Positions 1 to 9,215 of a stretch of DNA of 64,000 bases are shown piece after piece (position 1 is the stretch's first letter; each line of letters opens with the position of its first letter). Under the pieces are notes generated by a model. That model saw nothing but the letters and a program-made list of their open reading frames with translations, searched no databases and was not told the origin of the DNA. Where the stretch lies: NCBI RefSeq assembly GCF_023667495.1, contig NZ_JAMOZL010000001.1, forward strand, positions 310,001-374,000. The letters are read 5' to 3'. Position numbers and translations under genes: made by a program. The DNA comes from Dyadobacter sp. MSC1_007. GTDB taxonomy: Bacteria > Bacteroidota > Bacteroidia > Cytophagales > Spirosomataceae.

Positions 1-1531
1 AGTCCATCGCTGCGCCATATTTGAAATCATGGTCACGCGTACCGTAAGCGCCATAACCGCTGAAAATCCATTTGCGGCTGAAACCGGGATCCGTCCTGAA
101 GCCCAGCCTGAAACGATGCCCTTCCACCGCATTATTGGCATATAAAAACAAATAAGGCCCGATATCGATGTTCCACTTGTCGATCTTTTTATACCCATTC
201 ACCAAAATGTTGAGAATTTCGGTATACGTTTTTACAACCGGCAATGCTTTTAAGGAATCAACCAATTGGAATGTAAGTTTTTCTGTCGGGCTTAATACCT
301 CCGGACGGGCCTTGATCCAGAAAGTGGAATCATGGTCGCGGTAATCCTCTTTCAGCTCGATAGCCGTGTCATAAAATTTCGGATCACGCGGCACGCCCAG
401 CTTATGGCCGGAGTTGGCAGAATAGAATTTCAGCAGCATTCCCGCGGTTTGCGGCGTAGGTTCATCCACATCGATCAAAACACGTGTTTTAAGCGGTAAC
501 CACACTTTCTCGTCTTCCGACAGGTCGTAGGATTGTTGTATTTTGATTTTGTCGATAAAGTTGAGATTGGCTTCTCTACCAACGCTGACGTCGATTTGCG
601 TGAGGGCAAATGAAGCGCCGTCTACCCAAAAGGACCCATTAAATGCAAGGTCCTGTTTTTGCCTTGGCTCGAATTCAATATGATAATCATAACCTGTGCC
701 GTTATAGACGCTGTCGGCGAGGTAATACTCGTAGTAGAGCTTCCAGTTGTCCGAAATGGGCGACACGAAGTCTTTTTCGAGGATATTCAGCCAATTGTTG
801 TAAAAATTATATTGCTGAAACGACGAGCCGACCAGTTGGGACACAAAACTGCCATCGGTAAGGCCTACACCCGAAACTTTTGTCTTACTGATAACTTCTT
901 TTTTCTTCTTGGGATTTTGTCTCCAAAAGACATCGGACACAGATTCTGAAATGAAAATCGGGATGATCGTCTCACCATTTTCCCCGCGCACCTCATCGTA
1001 TTTGTCGACAATGTGCGTCATTTTCTTAACCGATTTGCGGTTCCGGAATTTCGTCGAGAGGTTATCTATATCGATCTGGATCTTGTTGTAGCTCTGATAT
1101 TCCAGGGCGCTAAGCTCCTCGGTGTTGTTGCTTTTTTTTGCTGCGATGATCTTGCGCATAATCGCATAAGCCGGGTTCTCGCCTGCGAATATCTTAACCT
1201 CTTTGAGCTGTAATGCTTCGGGCGATAACTGTATATCAATGGTTTGTTCCGCGACATTCGGTGCAATGGCCTTGCTTTTGGTTGCATAGCCGACGTAGGT
1301 GATCAGCAGGGAGTCGGCGGGTGGCGTAAAAGTGAGCTGGTAGAAGCCGTCGAAATTGGTGGTTGTGCCTGATAATGTAGCTTTTACCGCAATGTTTGCA
1401 AATGGGATAGGGTCGCCGGTGGTTGCATCGGTGACTTTACCTTTAATTGTAAACGTCGCTTGTGAATAGCTTTTGTGACCAATCCAGAGGACGGACAAAA
1501 GCATCAGCATTATGAAACGAAGCCGTCTCAT
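1..1531 (-). CDS. DUF5686 and carboxypeptidase-regulatory-like domain protein (3' truncated by window edge)
   Basis: Read directly from the minus strand: an open frame from an ATG at 1531 runs off the left edge without a stop (510 codons visible). It begins with a signal peptide (MRLRFIMLMLLSVLWIGHK, then SYSQA), followed by a carboxypeptidase-regulatory-like beta-sandwich (GKVTDATTGDPIPFANIAV, about residues 30-110) and then a region typical of the DUF5686 family, which in Bacteroidota are outer-membrane-associated proteins of unknown function with a C-terminal beta-barrel; the barrel would lie outside the window. The start overlaps the stop of the SanA-like gene as ATGA (1528-1531), so the two are probably translationally coupled. 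Family assignment is by sequence character; the molecular role is unknown. Confidence 0.8.
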   Translation of the reverse strand, partial: MRRLRFIMLMLLSVLWIGHKSYSQATFTIKGKVTDATTGDPIPFANIAVKATLSGTTTNFDGFYQLTFTPPADSLLITYVGYATKSKAIAPNVAEQTIDIQLSPEALQLKEVKIFAGENPAYAIMRKIIAAKKSNNTEELSALEYQSYNKIQIDIDNLSTKFRNRKSVKKMTHIVDKYDEVRGENGETIIPIFISESVSDVFWRQNPKKKKEVISKTKVSGVGLTDGSFVSQLVGSSFQQYNFYNNWLNILEKDFVSPISDNWKLYYEYYLADSVYNGTGYDYHIEFEPRQKQDLAFNGSFWVDGASFALTQIDVSVGREANLNFIDKIKIQQSYDLSEDEKVWLPLKTRVLIDVDEPTPQTAGMLLKFYSANSGHKLGVPRDPKFYDTAIELKEDYRDHDSTFWIKARPEVLSPTEKLTFQLVDSLKALPVVKTYTEILNILVNGYKKIDKWNIDIGPYLFLYANNAVEGHRFRLGFRTDPGFSRKWIFSGYGAYGTRDHDFKYGAAMD

Positions 1532-2178
1532 TCGTCCACACCATTTTTTCCGATCTCTCTGTTGGAAGTAACATCTGCAGCAGGACGCAGGATGTGGACA
1601 TCCAGTACGGCTTTCGGGCGTGCCAGGTATTCGCGCACAAGCGTGCGTAGCGAATAGCCGTTGGGTACATCCTGGGCTGCGAAGGATATTGCATTGATGC
1701 CCTCATTATGAGCAATGTACAATGCGCGCGCATTGTGAAAATTCTGAGAGATGATAGTGAAATTGTCCTGATTGAAAACTTCCTTGCAACGAACGACGGA
1801 ATCGAAAGTCCTGAAACCGGCGTAATCCAGGGTCATGACGTTTTCGGGAATGCCCAGGTTCAGCAAGGCCCGCTGCATATCGAGTGGCTCGTTATAATAT
1901 TGCGAATCGTTATTTCCGCTCAGGATAATGTATTTGATCTTTCCCTCCTTGAATAGCCGGGCGGTAGCTTCCATCCGGTATTTGAAGAAAAGGTTTTCCG
2001 AGCCCCGTTCCGATTTTTTACTGGTCCCGAGCACTAGCGCCACATCGTTGGATGGCAGGCTTTCTATTGAAAAATAGTTGTATTGACGTGTACAATACAC
2101 TACCCAGAAATTACAAAGCAGGATGAAAACCATGCAGGCAAATAATAAGGCTAATATGATTTTGATCAGTTTCTTCAC
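1528..2178 (-). CDS. SanA/YdcF-like (DUF218) membrane-anchored protein
   Basis: A 216-residue protein with one N-terminal membrane helix (about residues 5-28, KKLIKIILALLFACMVFILL) and a DUF218 domain with the hallmark VALVLGTSK near residues 46-54, YIILSG near 84-89, and a C-terminal half with QNFHNARALYIA. SanA/ElyC/YdcF proteins sit at the inner membrane with the domain outside and affect envelope barrier function (SanA mutants of E. coli become vancomycin-sensitive at high temperature); the reaction is not known. It starts with GTG at 2178. The stop overlaps the start of the DUF5686 gene by 4 bases, suggesting a two-gene envelope operon. Confidence 0.8.
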   Translation of the reverse strand: MKKLIKIILALLFACMVFILLCNFWVVYCTRQYNYFSIESLPSNDVALVLGTSKKSERGSENLFFKYRMEATARLFKEGKIKYIILSGNNDSQYYNEPLDMQRALLNLGIPENVMTLDYAGFRTFDSVVRCKEVFNQDNFTIISQNFHNARALYIAHNEGINAISFAAQDVPNGYSLRTLVREYLARPKAVLDVHILRPAADVTSNREIGKNGVDE

Positions 2179-2223
2179 CTGTACACGTGTTGCCTTCTGA
2201 ATTTGTCAACTCCTGGTAAACCT

Positions 2224-2278
2224 GCCGGCCTGCGTACATCGTGATCACTGTTCTGACAGACTGTACGCAAAGACCGGC
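2224..2278. repeat. Imperfect inverted repeat between sanA-like gene and parC
   Basis: Arms TGCGTACA (2231-2238) and TGTACGCA (2262-2269) are perfectly complementary, with outer GCCGG (2224-2228) and CCGGC (2274-2278) offset by a few unpaired bases. It lies just downstream of the topoisomerase gene stop. No clear T-run follows on the minus strand, so a terminator role for parC is possible but not shown. Confidence 0.35.
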
Positions 2279-2314
2279 TCTTTTCGTTGCTGTTGCCTTT
2301 CTTATTTCATTGTT

Positions 2315-5059
2315 TTATTCAAACAGTCCCAGCTGGCTTTTGGAATCCGGGCCTTTTTTGTTATCCTTTTTTGTTTTCTGATCACTTTTTGCGTCCTCGT
2401 CGGAGACGTCTGAGTTATCCTCCGGCTCGTCATCCTCTGTTATGCTAACAGCATTTTCGGGCGAACCATTCGTTTCGTCGTCCGGTACTTCGTTTTCGTC
2501 GTTCTCTTCGGCGGCGACGTCTTCAACGGCTTCTGCTTCCGGCATCTCTTCTATTGGCTCCGGCAGCGGTTCCAACCAGCGAATATCCTTGAATTTGTCG
2601 TTGGCGATCTTATTGCCTTGTGCGCGCCAGCCGCGGATGTCCACCATTTCTTCCACAATATACTCCTCGGAGTGCTGTTCTTTCTGAGGTGTTTTGGGAT
2701 AAATTATTTCAAGGCGCGGGCGGGTATCCGTACTTGCGAGGATCAGCCTGCTGTTTTTTGAGTCACTGATAAACAGGAATTTCTTGTCCAGAGAAGACGT
2801 CTCGATATTGAAGCGCTTGATGAAATGCTGCTTATGGCCGCCGTCGTAGTAAAGAGCGGTAATCGGCAGCTTGGGATCGAATTTCTTGACCAGCAGTACA
2901 TCATTCTGTACATAATGATTGGTCAGATCGAAATTTGTGAGTTCGTAACTGCCGTCTTTATAAATCACCACAATGCTGTCGGCAGGGCCGAAATTGCCTA
3001 GATATTCGCCGCGTTCGTCGCGGTTCAGGCGGCCCATAATGGGGTCGTACCACATATCCACGCCGCCGAGTGTTGATCGGCCGGCCTGCTTCATAGTAAT
3101 TTTACGGACCGGATATTTGGTCAGGATATTACCCATCGCACTCCGGTTTTTGATCAGCAGGTCGGCGAAATTGAAGTCGAACTGCTTCACCTTGGCCTTG
3201 CTTTGGGCTGTGAGGTTCACCGTGATGATCTCCGCCTCGCCATTATCATTGGCGGTGAAATAGGTGATTTTTGATTTCGGTGTGCCTTGGGTAAGGTCAT
3301 ATTCACGATCGCGGGTTACGGCAGTGATCTGGCAGCGTTTGATGTAGGAAACACCGGTTTTGCCATCCACATACACCACGTTATAGACTTTTCTTTCATC
3401 GTTCTTGACAAAAACCGCACAGTGAATAATGTCTTTGCCAACAAAAACTTTGTCCTGAACCTTCGTGACCAGGCATCGCCCGTCGGATTTGAATACGATA
3501 ATGTCGTCGATATCCGAGCAATCCATTACATATTCATCCTTTTTAAGGCCGTAACCGATAAAACCTTCGGCACGGTTCACGTAAAGCTTCTGGTTGTTGG
3601 CGGCTACGATATTCGCTGCAATCTGGTTGAATGCGCGGATCTCGGTTTTTCTGCCGCGTCCTTTGCCATATTTTTTTAGCAGATCCCTGAAATACTCGAT
3701 CGCAAAACGGGTGATATGAGCCAGGTTATCCTCGGTTTCAGCGAGATCTTCCTGCCATTTTCGCATCAGTTCGTCCGCTTTGAAACCGTCATATTTTGAA
3801 ATACGCTTGATACGGATCTCGGTCAGCTCAACGATATCGTCGTCCGTGATTTCGCGGTAAAACTGTGCTTTGTAAGGTTCCAGTCCTTTATCGATCGTAC
3901 GGATCACCGCCTCAAAAGTCTCGCATTCCTCGATATCGCGATAAATGCGGTTTTCGATGAAGATTTTTTCCAGCGAACCATAGAGAATCTTTTCCAGCAA
4001 TGCAAGCCTTTTGATTTCCAGCTCGCGCTGTAACAAATGGACCGTTTGCTGGGTATTGTATTTTAAAATCTCGGTAACACCCACAAAATGAGGCTTGTCC
4101 TCGATGATAATACAGGCATTAGGAGAGATCGACACTTCGCATTCCGTGAATGCATACAACGCATCGATCGTGATATCGGGAGAAACGCCCGGCGCCAGAT
4201 GCACCTGCACCTCGACCTCCGCAGCGGTGTTGTCCACCACTTTCTTGATCTTGATTTTGCCCCCGTCGTTAGCCTTAACGATCGAGTCGATAAGAGAAGT
4301 GGTCGTGGTACCGAACGGAATGTCGCGGATAACCAACATTTTCTTGTCCTCTTCCTCTATTCTGGCACGTACCCGAACCTTGCCGCCACGATGGCCATCG
4401 TTGTAATTGGAAATATCGACAAGCCCGCCGGTGAGGAAATCGGGGTAAATGGTGACGTCCTTGCCCTGCAATACGCTGATCGAAGCTTCAATCAGCTCAC
4501 AGAAGTTGTGAGGAAGTATTTTGGTCGATAAGCCTACCGCAATGCCTTCTACGCCTAATGAAAGCAGCAAAGGAAATTTGACCGGCAATGTAACCGGCTC
4601 ACGCTTCCGACCGTCGTATGAAAGCTGCCATTCGGTGGTATCGTCATTGAAAACGATCTCTTTGGCGAAACGTGAAAGACGGACTTCAATGTAACGTGCC
4701 GCCGCCGCGCTGTCGCCGGTACGGATATCGCCCCAGTTTCCCTGCGTATCAAAAAGCAGTTCTTTCTGGCCAATATTAACAATGGCGTCATAAATAGAGG
4801 CATCGCCGTGCGGGTGGTATTGCATGGAAGAGCCCACCACGTTGGCAACCTTATTGAACCGGCCGTCGTCCATTTCGTTCAGCGCGTGCATAATGCGGCG
4901 CTGAACGGGTTTCAGACCGTCTTCGATCGCCGGAACGGCCCGTTCCAGAATTACATAAGAAGCATAATCAAGAAACCAGTTTTCATATAAACCCGAAATG
5001 GGCAGTTTATCATGCAATCCGCTATCTTCTACGTCGGGCGTAGCTCCGTTTTCGTCCAT
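2315..5059 (-). CDS. parC: DNA topoisomerase IV subunit A (GyrA/ParC family)
   Basis: A 914-residue type IIA topoisomerase breakage-reunion subunit. The 5Y-CAP region has HPHGD at residues 82-86 and the catalytic tyrosine Y123 in the AARY motif; the winged-helix and tower regions follow, then a beta-pinwheel-like C-terminal domain (about 500-800) and a highly acidic tail (EEDE-rich, about 815-900). The residue aligned with E. coli GyrA Ser83 is Ala87, which I think is common in Bacteroidota ParC-type proteins, so it is not evidence of acquired quinolone resistance. I favour ParC over GyrA because of the divergent, shorter pinwheel and the acidic tail; the partner parE is not in the window. 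Starts with ATG at 5059. Confidence 0.88.
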   Translation of the reverse strand: MDENGATPDVEDSGLHDKLPISGLYENWFLDYASYVILERAVPAIEDGLKPVQRRIMHALNEMDDGRFNKVANVVGSSMQYHPHGDASIYDAIVNIGQKELLFDTQGNWGDIRTGDSAAAARYIEVRLSRFAKEIVFNDDTTEWQLSYDGRKREPVTLPVKFPLLLSLGVEGIAVGLSTKILPHNFCELIEASISVLQGKDVTIYPDFLTGGLVDISNYNDGHRGGKVRVRARIEEEDKKMLVIRDIPFGTTTTSLIDSIVKANDGGKIKIKKVVDNTAAEVEVQVHLAPGVSPDITIDALYAFTECEVSISPNACIIIEDKPHFVGVTEILKYNTQQTVHLLQRELEIKRLALLEKILYGSLEKIFIENRIYRDIEECETFEAVIRTIDKGLEPYKAQFYREITDDDIVELTEIRIKRISKYDGFKADELMRKWQEDLAETEDNLAHITRFAIEYFRDLLKKYGKGRGRKTEIRAFNQIAANIVAANNQKLYVNRAEGFIGYGLKKDEYVMDCSDIDDIIVFKSDGRCLVTKVQDKVFVGKDIIHCAVFVKNDERKVYNVVYVDGKTGVSYIKRCQITAVTRDREYDLTQGTPKSKITYFTANDNGEAEIITVNLTAQSKAKVKQFDFNFADLLIKNRSAMGNILTKYPVRKITMKQAGRSTLGGVDMWYDPIMGRLNRDERGEYLGNFGPADSIVVIYKDGSYELTNFDLTNHYVQNDVLLVKKFDPKLPITALYYDGGHKQHFIKRFNIETSSLDKKFLFISDSKNSRLILASTDTRPRLEIIYPKTPQKEQHSEEYIVEEMVDIRGWRAQGNKIANDKFKDIRWLEPLPEPIEEMPEAEAVEDVAAEENDENEVPDDETNGSPENAVSITEDDEPEDNSDVSDEDAKSDQKTKKDNKKGPDSKSQLGLFE

Positions 5060-5226
5060 AAATGCAGGAGGAACCAGGTTTTAAGTATTCAGTAAATTTT
5101 GTAAGGTATCAATGCTCACCGGTCTTCATTGGAGGACTGGCTCATTCCAAAAGGAAAGGACAGGGTGAAGTTTACCGGAAGATCTATTTGAATTACCTGC
5201 TAATATAGCAAATAAAGCGATAAATC

Positions 5227-5880
5227 TCAGTTTTCCGAATGGGGGCTATGGGCATTAAGCACAGCCAGCAGTTCGCTGATCATCATAGCTGTTGCGCCCC
5301 ATATTTTGTATCCCTGCACCATATAATGCGGCGCATGTACCTGTTCGCCACGCACTTGTATGTCACTTGAACCGATAATGTCAGAATTCGAAATTTCTTC
5401 CAGCTTGATCTCGAAAATGTCCTCTACCTCCCTTGGATCGGGGTAAAAATCAGGGCGGTAGGGCATGGCGGCTATGACAGGAAGTACGTAAAAGTTGCTG
5501 GCCGGTATGAACAATTCTGTCAATATGCCCAGTATTTTAACGTCGGTTAATCTTAATCCGATTTCCTCCTGGGCCTCGCGCAGGGCTGTGCGTATAAGGT
5601 CTTCGTCGCTAGGCTCGAAGCGGCCGCCGGGGAATGCCACCTGGCCTGAATGCACACCGTCGTAGGCAGGGCGCAGGATCAGCGGAAAGTAAATATCGTT
5701 TTGGTGAGGATAAAAAAGGACCAGTACGGCACTTTTCCGGGTCCGGGCATTGGGTTTGAATGTCAGGCGTAATTTGGTGGAGGCCTGCATGACCTGGTGG
5801 GCCGTTTCGCCGGGCAGCGGGAACTTCAGCTTTTCAGTAAGTTGTGTTGTAAAAGATGAAAACGAGTCCAGTGCAGCCAT
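5227..5880 (-). CDS. Nudix hydrolase, CoA pyrophosphatase (NudL) type
   Basis: About 217 residues. The Nudix box is clear: GGRFEPSDEDLIRTALREA followed by QEEIGL (the REAQEEIGL core with the metal-binding glutamates), preceded by the LILRPAYDGVHSGQVAFPGG segment that is characteristic of CoA diphosphatases (UPF0035/NuBa signature region LLxxRs...HxGqvaFPGG). Family members cleave CoA or acyl-CoA to 3',5'-ADP and phosphopantetheine derivatives in the cytosol. I chose the ATG at 5880 rather than a TTG nine bases upstream. It ends about 170 bases before parC begins and is likely transcribed alone or with the DUF2442 gene upstream. Confidence 0.85.
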   Translation of the reverse strand: MAALDSFSSFTTQLTEKLKFPLPGETAHQVMQASTKLRLTFKPNARTRKSAVLVLFYPHQNDIYFPLILRPAYDGVHSGQVAFPGGRFEPSDEDLIRTALREAQEEIGLRLTDVKILGILTELFIPASNFYVLPVIAAMPYRPDFYPDPREVEDIFEIKLEEISNSDIIGSSDIQVRGEQVHAPHYMVQGYKIWGATAMMISELLAVLNAHSPHSEN

Positions 5881-5941
5881 ATCAGGCAAAATATTGATCG
5901 GTCTAAGTGAGTAACATTGTAAGTTGATAGTTATCTGTTAA

Positions 5942-6181
5942 CTATATTTTTGCATAATTCAATTCCCTCTTGAAGTCGAAGAAACTTTCGAGACTCAGGT
6001 CTTCATCCAGCTCTTCCCAATGAATGCTGTCTCCCAGCGGCCCTATCTCATAACGGTTACGCTGTTCGGAGGTCGCATTCTTTAATCTTGCAAACCAATC
6101 CAAAGGATTTCCGATCGTGTGACCGCTGGTCAACACAATGTATAAATTGGTTTCATCAAACCATACCTTGCTGATTTTCAT
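5942..6181 (-). CDS. DUF2442 domain protein
   Basis: A 79-residue protein matching the DUF2442 pattern: a short beta strand (VWFDETNLYIVLTSGHTI), then PLDWFARLKNATSEQRNRY and a C-terminal IHWEELDEDLSLESFF. DUF2442 proteins are small, of unknown function, and are usually encoded next to a DUF4160 protein; the pair is often discussed as toxin-antitoxin-like, which is unproven. Here the DUF4160 partner immediately upstream (6205-6440) is frameshifted, so this gene may be an orphan. Confidence 0.8.
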   Translation of the reverse strand: MKISKVWFDETNLYIVLTSGHTIGNPLDWFARLKNATSEQRNRYEIGPLGDSIHWEELDEDLSLESFFDFKRELNYAKI

Positions 6182-6204
6182 AATGCTAACCTTGAAATTT
6201 ACTA

Positions 6205-6440
6205 CTAGCTATTCCCATGAAACTCCTGCCACTTGGTAACAATATGTTCGCTGTTCTCGTTTACCAGCGCCTCTGCAAGAACCAGGTCTTTAGGTTTTAT
6301 ACCGTGACTTTCAATCAGTCTTACCGGATTAAATTCGAATTTGCAGTCCCATCCGCATTACGGACGTGGATATGAATGGGTAAATGTTCAAGACTATAGA
6401 AGAAAAACTTCATTCCAAACATTCTGAATATCTCCGGCAT
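6205..6440 (-). pseudogene. DUF4160 gene broken by a single-base deletion
   Basis: From ATG at 6440 the minus strand reads MPEIFRMFGMKFFFYSLEHL then PIHIHVRNADG, an unmistakable DUF4160 N-terminus, but then hits a stop after ten more codons. Moving to the next frame at the GGG run near 6350 recovers CKFEFNPVRLIESHGIKPKD and onward to KWQEFHGNS with a stop at 6205, the expected C-terminus. The two halves are offset by one missing base, most simply a G lost from a GGGG run (the sequence has GGGAC where GGGGAC restores DGDC). The DUF2442 partner follows 23 bases later. A sequencing or assembly error at the homopolymer cannot be excluded. Confidence 0.75.
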
Positions 6441-6514
6441 GTTATAGTGTGTGTTGAATTAATAAATCAATATATGCAAATATAGCAATTCCAACTATGG
6501 ATCGGAGGGGGGAT

Positions 6515-8092
6515 TCAGACGGCAGCGTACAACTTCACGAGCTGTTCCGCGCAGCGTTCGCCATCCATTGCGGCGGACATGATTCCTCCTGCATATCCTG
6601 CACCTTCTCCGCATGGAAACAAACCTTTCACTTGTGGATGCTCGCAGGTCTCGCGTTCCCGTGGAATGCGCACTGGCGAAGAAGTACGGCTTTCAACCCC
6701 GATCAATTGGGCGTCGCCGGATAGATAACCCCGCATTTTTCGCCCGAAACCTGAAAGCGCGTCCCGCAGCGGAAATGCAATGTGTGCCGGAAGGACTTCA
6801 TAAAGATCGACTGACTGTAATCCCGGCTGGTAGGAGGTATCCCTAAGCTGCGCGGAAGTCTTGCTTTTTACAAAATCGGCAGCGAGCTGGGCTGGGGCGG
6901 TTTGCGTGGCGCCCGCTAGCTTACAAGCGGCTTGTTCCAGTTCTTTCTGAAGTTGCAACCCCGCCATCGGACCAAAATCTTTATATGGGGCCAGGTCGGC
7001 TTCTTCAATAGTAACCACCATTCCGGAATTGGCGTAAGGTGAGTCGCGGCGCGAGGGCGACATGCCGTTCACGACCACCTCGCCCGAGGCCGTGGCAGCT
7101 GGTACAATAAATCCACCCGGACACATGCAAAACGAAAAAACACCGCGCTGGACGCCTTTGTAACGGGTTTGCGTAACAAGGCTATAAGATGCCGCGGGCA
7201 GATAAGGGCCACGGTCCGTTTCGCAATGGTACTGGATTTTATCGATCGTATTTTGCGGATGCTCAATGCGGACACCCATTGCAAACGACTTGCTCTCGAT
7301 CAGGATATTGTTTTCGTGGAGCAACTCGTAGATATCCCGGGCCGAATGCCCTGTGGCGACAATTACGCCTATTCCGGTGTGTTCGGTGTTGTCATTGGTT
7401 ACGACGCCTTTGATCTGGTTGTCCTGAATAATCAGGTTGGTGACCTTTGCATCGAAATGGATTTCACCGCCTGCTTTTAGGATGCTTTCGCGCATTTCGG
7501 AAACGACTACCGGCAACTTGTTGGTGCCGATGTGCGGATGTGTATCGATCAGGATCTGCTCGCTTGCGCCGTGTTTTACAAATATTTCGAGCACGCGCCG
7601 GATATCGCCGCGCTTGTTGGAACGGGTATAGAGCTTACCGTCCGAGTAAGTGCCGGCGCCGCCTTCGCCGAAGCAATAGTTGGATTCGGGGTTTACAAAA
7701 TGGTCTTTGTTAATGGCAGCCAGGTCGCGTCTCCTGGCGCGTACGTCTTTGCCTCTTTCGAATAGTATGGGCTTGATACCCAGCTCAATCAGGCGCAATG
7801 CGGCAAACATGCCCGCAGGTCCACACCCAACGATGAGCGCCTGTGGACGTTGGCTAACATCCTGATAAGCAATGGGTGATCCGGTTAGCGCAGGAGGCGT
7901 TTCACCAATATAGACTTCGGCTTGTACATTGATTTTTACCTGCCTGCTCCGCGCGTCGATGGACTGGCGTGTTTTGCGTATAAAAGGCTCATCACCTTCC
8001 CGCAGACGAAGTTTTTGAATGATATGGCGACGAAAGTTCTCGTCGTCCAGCGCGATTTCCGGCGCCAGTGTCAGTTGAAGCGTATGTTGCAT
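6515..8092 (-). CDS. NAD(P)/FAD-dependent dehydrogenase (COG2509-type)
   Basis: A 525-residue cytosolic flavoprotein. The N-terminal about 90 residues are a separate alpha/beta domain; the FAD-binding Rossmann motif is at about residues 86-105 (VGCGPAGMFAALRLIELG) followed by FERG and the R-R-rich KDVRARRRD. GEGGAGTYSDGKL and CPGGFIVPA are typical of the uncharacterised FAD dehydrogenase family COG2509; the C-terminus has GEGAGYAGGIMSAAMDG, the usual second FAD-contact motif. Substrate is unknown. It is transcribed divergently from the TIM-barrel gene at 8243 and has a good promoter (8120-8150). Confidence 0.85.
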   Translation of the reverse strand: MQHTLQLTLAPEIALDDENFRRHIIQKLRLREGDEPFIRKTRQSIDARSRQVKINVQAEVYIGETPPALTGSPIAYQDVSQRPQALIVGCGPAGMFAALRLIELGIKPILFERGKDVRARRRDLAAINKDHFVNPESNYCFGEGGAGTYSDGKLYTRSNKRGDIRRVLEIFVKHGASEQILIDTHPHIGTNKLPVVVSEMRESILKAGGEIHFDAKVTNLIIQDNQIKGVVTNDNTEHTGIGVIVATGHSARDIYELLHENNILIESKSFAMGVRIEHPQNTIDKIQYHCETDRGPYLPAASYSLVTQTRYKGVQRGVFSFCMCPGGFIVPAATASGEVVVNGMSPSRRDSPYANSGMVVTIEEADLAPYKDFGPMAGLQLQKELEQAACKLAGATQTAPAQLAADFVKSKTSAQLRDTSYQPGLQSVDLYEVLPAHIAFPLRDALSGFGRKMRGYLSGDAQLIGVESRTSSPVRIPRERETCEHPQVKGLFPCGEGAGYAGGIMSAAMDGERCAEQLVKLYAAV

Positions 8093-8119
8093 TGGAAAGG
8101 GATTTATCCTTTAATGCTG

Positions 8120-8150
8120 CAAAGGTAACCAGAGTTTCGAAAGTCTTCAA
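8120..8150 (-). promoter_or_regulatory. Bacteroidota-type promoter for the FAD dehydrogenase gene
   Basis: On the minus strand a TACCTTTG -7 element (8127-8120) fits the TAnnTTTG consensus of Bacteroidota sigma-A promoters, with TTG (8150-8148) 20 bases upstream matching the -33 element. The predicted transcript would begin about 20-25 bases before the ATG at 8092. Confidence 0.55.
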
Positions 8151-8242
8151 GATCCCACACGTTGGTGGCGGGCTTCCGGGTAGCATTTCGACATTTTTTT
8201 CTTTCATAACAAGAAAAGGAATCTTCATTTAATCGTAAAGAT

Positions 8243-9166
8243 ATGTCCCAAAGCCGTCGTCAATTCCTGAATTCACTGGCAGTTTCGGCTGGTGCTGCCG
8301 CATTGTCTGAAATCGCATGGGCAGAAAGCAATGCAGCGGCTTACCCACTTTCGTGCAATCAATATTCGTGGATTACATTTTATGCCAGGGATGGCAGGGA
8401 TTGGGGAAAGGACCCGGATGCGTCGCTGACTGAGTTTGCTTCGACAGGTTTGAAAGCATACGAACCTGCATTCAACCATGTTGAGGAAGTGCCCAAGCTC
8501 TTGCCGTTGCTCAAAAAGCACGGACTCGTTATGCCTTCGGTATATGTGAATACTTTGCTGCATCAAAGCGGGGAAGCAACCAAGTCGATTGAATCAGTGC
8601 TGGCGATAGCGGATGCATTGAAGCCGGCCGATACCGAAATTATCGTCACAAATCCCAATCCTCTTCAATGGGGAGGTGACAAAAATAAATCGGATGAGGA
8701 GCTGGTAGAGCAGGCCAAAAACCTTGATAAACTGGGTGCCGAGCTCAAAAAGCGGGGAATGATACTTGCCTATCACACGCACGACGTGGAGCTGCGGGCT
8801 GCCGCGCGGGAATTTCACCATATGCTGCTTTCCACCGATCCGAAGCATGTTTCTCTTTGTTTGGATGTGCATTGGGTCTATCGCGGCTCGGGTAATTCGC
8901 AGGTAGCACTTTTTGATATTGTGAAATTATATGGAAAGAGGATTACTGAACTGCATTTACGTCAGTCGAAGGGTGGGATCTGGCAGGAGACTTTTACTGA
9001 GGGAGATATTGACTATTCACGCCTTGTGAATGAGTTGAATGCTTTAAATGTGAAACCACATCTGGTTCTCGAACAATGCCTGGAAAAAACATCGCCCAAA
9101 ACCATGGACGCTGTCCGCGCGCACAAGGAGGATATGGTGTATGTGAAAAAGGTTTTTGGGGTTTAA
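8243..9166 (+). CDS. Tat-exported sugar phosphate isomerase/epimerase-like TIM-barrel protein
   Basis: A 307-residue protein with a twin-arginine signal (SRRQFLNSLAVSAGAAAL, residues 4-21, then a WA cleavage region near residue 27) followed by a xylose-isomerase-like AP-endonuclease-2 TIM barrel. Recognisable barrel elements are YEPAFNHVEEVPKLLPLLKK, ILAYHTHDVEL, VSLCLDVHWVYRG and HLVLEQCLE, in which the H, D and E residues form the usual metal site. Such proteins in Bacteroidota are often periplasmic and associated with sugar or cyclitol metabolism, but the substrate is not identifiable here. It is followed 50 bases later by the acyl-CoA dehydrogenase gene; no functional link is obvious. Confidence 0.8.
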   Translation: MSQSRRQFLNSLAVSAGAAALSEIAWAESNAAAYPLSCNQYSWITFYARDGRDWGKDPDASLTEFASTGLKAYEPAFNHVEEVPKLLPLLKKHGLVMPSVYVNTLLHQSGEATKSIESVLAIADALKPADTEIIVTNPNPLQWGGDKNKSDEELVEQAKNLDKLGAELKKRGMILAYHTHDVELRAAAREFHHMLLSTDPKHVSLCLDVHWVYRGSGNSQVALFDIVKLYGKRITELHLRQSKGGIWQETFTEGDIDYSRLVNELNALNVKPHLVLEQCLEKTSPKTMDAVRAHKEDMVYVKKVFGV

Positions 9167-9215
9167 TGGCTGGTTAATTTTTATGGGTAAATTAAGGCAT
9201 TGATCGATTACAGGC

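Noticed and set aside
2315..5059. Quinolone resistance by Ala at the GyrA Ser83 position
   Set aside because: Ala at this place appears to be the normal residue in Bacteroidota topoisomerase IV A subunits; no inference about resistance is warranted.
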